Positions 60,557-64,000 of a DNA stretch of 64,000 bases are shown here, piece by piece. Source of the stretch: JANRKB01 sp033763695 (GTDB lineage Bacteria; Planctomycetota; Phycisphaerae; Phycisphaerales; UBA1924); the NCBI GenBank assembly GCA_033763695.1, contig JANRKB010000031.1:1-64000 (forward strand), in the 5' to 3' direction. Made by a program: the position numbers and the translations under genes. The notes beneath the pieces are model-generated. The model did no database searches. It saw only the letters and a program-made list of their open reading frames with translations, and was not told the DNA's origin. Every line of letters begins with the position of its first letter. The stretch's first letter is position 1.

Positions 60557-61972
60557 TCAGTGATCGTCCTCGCCCGCAAATCGTGGGAAGAGGAACTCCA
60601 GCGCGTCGGGCAACTGCTTGGCCCACAGGCGCTCGTCGTGGTGATCATCGAGCGAGCTGGAAAGCTGTACCCGCACCTTGGCGGCGCCGCCCGCCTTGGC
60701 GAGCGAGCGGAGGCGTGCCTCGCGCCGGCCCTGCAGGATCTCATCGCTGAATGAGAGCCCGGTGATCATGCCGTACTCAGAGATCGAGCCGCCGATGAAG
60801 ACGCGCGCCGGCCAGTTCGCCGCGGGCACGGCGTTGCGTTCGATCATCGCGTCCCACGGCGTGCTCTCGGCGAGCACCGCGCCGAAGAGTTGTGGATGCG
60901 TCGTCGCCGCTTCGATGGCGATCGTGCCGCCGATTGACGTGCCCGCGATGCCCCACGCGCCGGGCTCGTCGCGCACGCGGAACTGCTGCTTGAGCGTGGG
61001 CACCACGGCAGAGGCGAGCCACTCGACGAACGCGGGGCCAGCGGGCTGGGCCTCGCCGAAGACAACGACGCGCTGGTATTCGTCGCCGCGGTGTTGCCCC
61101 GAGTGGGCGACGCCGACGACGATGATCGGTTCGATCTTGCCCTGGCCGATGAGTCGCGTGGCGGTCTCGTCGAAGCCGAGTTCAACGGGGATGCCGTCGT
61201 GGGGCCAGAAGATGTTCTGCCCGTCCATCACGAGCAGCACGCGATACGCAGTCTTGGCGTTGGCGGGGTCGTCATAACCGGGCGGCAGCCAGACATAGAG
61301 CGGGCGCGTGATGTCCTTGGCGCCTCCGCCGCCGCCTTTGATTGGGACGATGCGGATATCGCCCGTCGCGCCCGCGGGCGGCGAGCCTTGGAAGTCGAGC
61401 GGCGCGTTCTCGATCTCGCCGGGGCGCAGGAAGCGTTCGACGCGCTGGCGCACGATCGCCGGCTCATCATCGTGGGCCGGGCGCTTGACGCGCGGCAGGC
61501 GGCGATTGGCAATGGTCATGCCCCAGCGATCAACTTCGACCGTGTCCCAACTGCCGCGCGTGAACTTGAACGCGAGCGGCTCGCCGCGTTCAACGCGGAT
61601 GCGCCACGTCGGCACGCCCTTGGCATTCATGTCGCGCGTCAGCGGCGTCGCGCTGGGCGACCAGACGTTGCGGTTGCTCGCAAGGAAGATCGGCGCGGCG
61701 TCGTTTGCCGCTGCGCTGCGATCTTCGACCACCAGTTCGATCCCCGCGGGCCACGACTCCGGATCGATGCCGTCCTCGGCGAGCGGCTCCGCGGCGAGCA
61801 GCAGCTCCGTGCGATTCCAGACTTCGTGGGCGCGGCGATTCACGGCCGCCAGCCACGCCGAGGCCGACGCGGCGAGCAGCACGACAAGCACGAGGGCCCA
61901 CACCCACCAGCGCACGCGGCGCGGCGGGGGTGCGTCATATCGGGCTGTGGATGTTCTCAGTTCTCCGGCCAC
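60557..61972 (-). CDS. Membrane-anchored esterase D-type hydrolase with N-terminal domain
   Basis: 471 residues from a GTG that lies within the end of the upstream lipoprotein gene (16-base overlap). One helix (about 22-42, WWVWALVLVVLLAASASAWL) anchors it outside. An N-terminal beta-domain (RNVWSPSATPLTRDMNAKG, WRIRVERGEPLAFKFTRGSWD) resembles a carbohydrate-binding CBM20/48-type sandwich. The C-terminal putative-esterase domain has LYVWLPPGYDD, YRVLLVMDGQNIFWPHDG, the nucleophile GTSIGGTIAIEAA (Ser) and a likely His in DDHHDERLW. It probably removes acyl groups from glycans or exported metabolites. Start uncertain. Confidence 0.85.
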   Translation of the reverse strand: MAGELRTSTARYDAPPPRRVRWWVWALVLVVLLAASASAWLAAVNRRAHEVWNRTELLLAAEPLAEDGIDPESWPAGIELVVEDRSAAANDAAPIFLASNRNVWSPSATPLTRDMNAKGVPTWRIRVERGEPLAFKFTRGSWDTVEVDRWGMTIANRRLPRVKRPAHDDEPAIVRQRVERFLRPGEIENAPLDFQGSPPAGATGDIRIVPIKGGGGGAKDITRPLYVWLPPGYDDPANAKTAYRVLLVMDGQNIFWPHDGIPVELGFDETATRLIGQGKIEPIIVVGVAHSGQHRGDEYQRVVVFGEAQPAGPAFVEWLASAVVPTLKQQFRVRDEPGAWGIAGTSIGGTIAIEAATTHPQLFGAVLAESTPWDAMIERNAVPAANWPARVFIGGSISEYGMITGLSFSDEILQGRREARLRSLAKAGGAAKVRVQLSSSLDDHHDERLWAKQLPDALEFLFPRFAGEDDH

Positions 61973-62406
61973 TGCCCGGGCTTACCCCACTTCGCAAAAC
62001 CACCATTGCTGAAGTAGAACCATGCTTCGTCGCTGTAGTCGTAGACGTAGCGCTCACCACGATAGCGGTACTGCTGGCGGACGACCACGCTGTACGCCTC
62101 CTGCGTGCCATTGGCGGTCTTGCGCTGCTCGACAAACGTCGCCGCGGGGATGGCGGCCTTGAAGGCGTCGACGCTCATGCCCGGCTGGAGGCGGCTGAGG
62201 GCGTCGGCGTACTTGTCACGCACGGTCGGCAGGGTGCTGACGCTGGAAATCTCCTGCACCTTGTTGGCCTCTTCCCACGAGACCTTGTTGCGCGGGTTGC
62301 GCTCATAGCCGCTGTTGTCAGCGACGATGATGCAGCCGGGCAGCGTGAGGGCGGAGGCCGCGAGCAACAGGCCGACAGAGAGATTGAGCCGAGCGAGACG
62401 GTTCAT
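61957..62406 (-). CDS. Small lipoprotein, unknown function
   Basis: 149 residues from an ATG with GGAG 8 bases upstream. The signal peptide ends in a clear lipobox (ALTLPGC, Cys 25). The mature part is about 125 residues: a helical segment (SWEEANKVQEI), then LQPGMSVDAFKAAIP, which resembles the GMT-type motif of SmpA/OmlA-like outer-membrane lipoproteins, and a beta-rich end with VVRQQYRYRGERYVYDYSDE. Its last 16 bases overlap the esterase start, so the two are likely an operon. Function unknown. Confidence 0.82.
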   Translation of the reverse strand: MNRLARLNLSVGLLLAASALTLPGCIIVADNSGYERNPRNKVSWEEANKVQEISSVSTLPTVRDKYADALSRLQPGMSVDAFKAAIPAATFVEQRKTANGTQEAYSVVVRQQYRYRGERYVYDYSDEAWFYFSNGGFAKWGKPGQWPEN

Positions 62407-62463
62407 TGAACAGCTCCGATGTGTGAACGGGGGTGAGCGGGCGGGGGGGTGAGGGGGTGACGC

Positions 62464-62596
62464 GAGACATGAGACATGCGACAGAAGCCGATCGGACGGT
62501 CTTCCCTCTCCTTGTCTCCTGTCTGATGTCTCCCGTCTCCTTCCTCTCTTGGGGTTTCGGCGCGTGCATTTCACCAATGCCTGATGCCCGATGCCT
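62464..62596 (-). repeat. Heptanucleotide tandem repeats of two types
   Basis: On the plus strand: GAGACAT, GAGACAT, GCGACAG at 62464-62484; TGTCTCC, TGTCTGA, TGTCTCC, CGTCTCC at 62513-62540 (the same unit inverted); and AATGCCT, GATGCCC, GATGCCT at 62576-62596, directly after the minus-strand permease stop. The first two blocks face each other and could pair as a hairpin. Confidence 0.75.
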
Positions 62597-62599
62597 CAC

Positions 62600-64000
62600 T
62601 CACACCCTGAAGATCGACCCGAGCTTCTTCCCCAGCAGGCTCGAGGCCGCGAAGAGGGTGACCGTGAGCAATGCCATACCCCAGACACCCATGGCGCTGG
62701 CGATGTACGGCCCGTCGCCGAGTCGTTCGGTAAAGGCGAAGATCATTTTCGTAATCGGATAGTCCTTGGTCTGCTGCGCCAGCAGCAGCGAGTCGCTCAC
62801 TTCCAGCATGCTGAAGCTGAAGACCAGCAGCCCGCCCGCGATGAGGTTGGCCATGATCAGCGGCACGATCACGCGGCGTACGGCCGTGAAGCGCGATGCG
62901 CCGAGATTGACCGCCGCCTCTTCCAGTTCGCCCGATGTCTGCTCCAGCCCAGCCACCGTCGAACGCACGATGTAGGGCAGGCGCCGGACCGAGTACGCGA
63001 ACATCAGGAACAGGAACGGGTTCGGATCCGTGCCCACGATCTGGGCCAGACCCGAGAGCGGGCCGTCTTTGCCGAACGGCCAACGCAGGCTCATCGCCAC
63101 GAAGCCGAAGGCCATCACCAGCCCGGGCACCGCGAGCGGCAGCATGCACAGGGCATCGAGGAACGCGCGGCCCTTCACGTTGGTGCGCACGATGACGTAC
63201 GCGATGATGACGCCCAGCACGATGTCGATGACCATCGCCGCGCTGGCGAGCTTGAGGCTGTTGACGATCGAGCCGAACGAGTCGGCGGCACCGAGGGCCC
63301 GCGCATAGTGGTCGCCGGTGAACACGGTGGGCAACACGCTCTCGTACCACTGTCCCGGCACGCTCACGCTGGTGAGCACCACGCCAAAGTGCGGCAGGAC
63401 GGCGAGCAGCCCCACGGTCGCGAACAACGCCGCGGCGAGCCAGCCCGCGGGCCCGGTCAGGACCTTTTCGCCGCCGGCGCGCGAGGCCTTGGAATACATC
63501 GCATAGCCCTTGCCGCCGAAGACAAGCTTGCCCAGCCCGTACATGCTGATGGCGCACGTGAGCAGGACGAAGGTGAGGGCGTAGGGGCGGGTGGAGGTTT
63601 CGACTTCCTTGAGGCCGTAGAAGATCTGAACCGGCGTGACCTGGTAGTAGTCGAACATCAGCGGCGTGCCGAGCTCGGTGAACGACCAGATGAAGACGAT
63701 CGTCGCGCCCGCGAAGATGCCCGGGCGCACCAGCGGCAGCGTGATGCGGAAGAAACGCTTCCACCACCCCGCGCCGAGGTTCTCCGCGGCTTCGTCGAGG
63801 GCGGGGTCGAGGTTGGCCAGTGCCGCGGTGGTGTTGAGGAAGATGATGGGGTAGAGGCTCAGGGCCTGCACGGCGATGACGCCGAAGTATTTGGCGTCGC
63901 CGAGGATGTCCAGGTCCCAGCCGGTGATCGCGTTGAGCGCGCCCGCGCGTCCCAGCAGCGCGCGCACGCCGATCGCGCCCACAAACGGCGGCAGGATCAT
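62600..64000 (-). CDS. Two-domain Fbp/Afu-type ABC permease (5' end outside the window)
   Basis: 466 residues are visible; the N-terminus runs off the right edge. Two tandem binding-protein-dependent permease domains are present. Each carries an EAA loop that contacts the ATPase: DEAAENLGAGWWKRFFRITL in the first, and EEAAVNLGASRFTAVRRVIV in the second. About ten further hydrophobic helices are seen. This fused arrangement is typical of ferric-iron (FbpB/AfuB) and related phosphonate or thiamine permeases. It should work with a periplasmic binding protein and ATPase upstream on this strand, beyond 64000. Heptanucleotide repeats follow its stop. Confidence 0.92.
   Translation of the reverse strand: MILPPFVGAIGVRALLGRAGALNAITGWDLDILGDAKYFGVIAVQALSLYPIIFLNTTAALANLDPALDEAAENLGAGWWKRFFRITLPLVRPGIFAGATIVFIWSFTELGTPLMFDYYQVTPVQIFYGLKEVETSTRPYALTFVLLTCAISMYGLGKLVFGGKGYAMYSKASRAGGEKVLTGPAGWLAAALFATVGLLAVLPHFGVVLTSVSVPGQWYESVLPTVFTGDHYARALGAADSFGSIVNSLKLASAAMVIDIVLGVIIAYVIVRTNVKGRAFLDALCMLPLAVPGLVMAFGFVAMSLRWPFGKDGPLSGLAQIVGTDPNPFLFLMFAYSVRRLPYIVRSTVAGLEQTSGELEEAAVNLGASRFTAVRRVIVPLIMANLIAGGLLVFSFSMLEVSDSLLLAQQTKDYPITKMIFAFTERLGDGPYIASAMGVWGMALLTVTLFAASSLLGKKLGSIFRV

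Noticed and set aside
57338..61972. A possible complete sugar-use operon
   Set aside because: Gene directions alternate (+, -, +, -), so there is no operon, and the transporter lacks its ATPase and binding protein.

Overview
The window is a stretch of high-GC bacterial chromosome that most likely comes from a planctomycete of the class Phycisphaerae. The main evidence is four secreted proteins that end in the same paired, EF-hand-like tail with a C-terminal Gly-Cys (GC-type dockerin). Supporting evidence is the large number of big secreted and membrane proteins of planctomycete type, unusually long LeuRS and UvrB proteins, and frequent GTG/TTG starts. Most genes are single or in short operons, on both strands. 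I saw no rRNA or tRNA gene, CRISPR array, insertion sequence or prophage. The high GC content produces very long antisense reading frames, which I treat as shadows.

Layout. 0-8 kb: a FepC/BtuD-type ABC ATPase, two small membrane proteins, a GDP-mannose-6-dehydrogenase-like enzyme, and a coupled three-gene operon ending in a BtuF/FecB-like lipoprotein. 8-17.5 kb: hisS, a 1516-residue AsmA-like envelope protein, trmL, a heme-oxygenase-like protein, a SpoU-type RNA methylase and a nitroreductase. 17.7-24.6 kb: dihydropyrimidinase, an M48 membrane protease, uvrB and a sugar aminotransferase. 24.9-33.6 kb: three consecutive minus-strand genes for large secreted proteins with GC-type dockerin tails: a metzincin protease, a triple-repeat/Ig-like protein and a GH15 glucoamylase. 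Separate terminators follow each one. 34-37 kb: an S8 protease and a trypsin-like protein that appears to lack catalytic residues. 37-42 kb: a GT4 glycosyltransferase, a secreted homologue of animal-type GH56 hyaluronidases, and an O-antigen ligase/polymerase. 42-48.7 kb: a BatA-like/VWA pair, pyruvate kinase and a TPR protein. 48.6-57 kb: an alpha/beta hydrolase, leuS, a fourth GC-dockerin protein and a large SPFH/flotillin-like protein. 57-64 kb: a zinc-type dehydrogenase, a sugar isomerase-like TIM barrel, an RbsC-type permease, an esterase, a lipoprotein and a two-domain Fbp-type permease cut off by the window edge.

How it fits together (inference). The recurring theme is surface and extracellular polysaccharide chemistry. 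Synthesis genes (GDP-sugar dehydrogenase, DegT aminotransferase, GT4, Wzy-like) are scattered among secreted degradative enzymes (GH15, GH56-like, proteases, esterase). The GC-dockerin proteins probably share one export and anchoring route whose machinery is not in this window. The most unusual items are the bacterial GH56 homologue, heptanucleotide tandem repeats lying just downstream of three minus-strand stop codons, the uncharacterised triple-repeat domain, and the degenerate trypsin-like protein.
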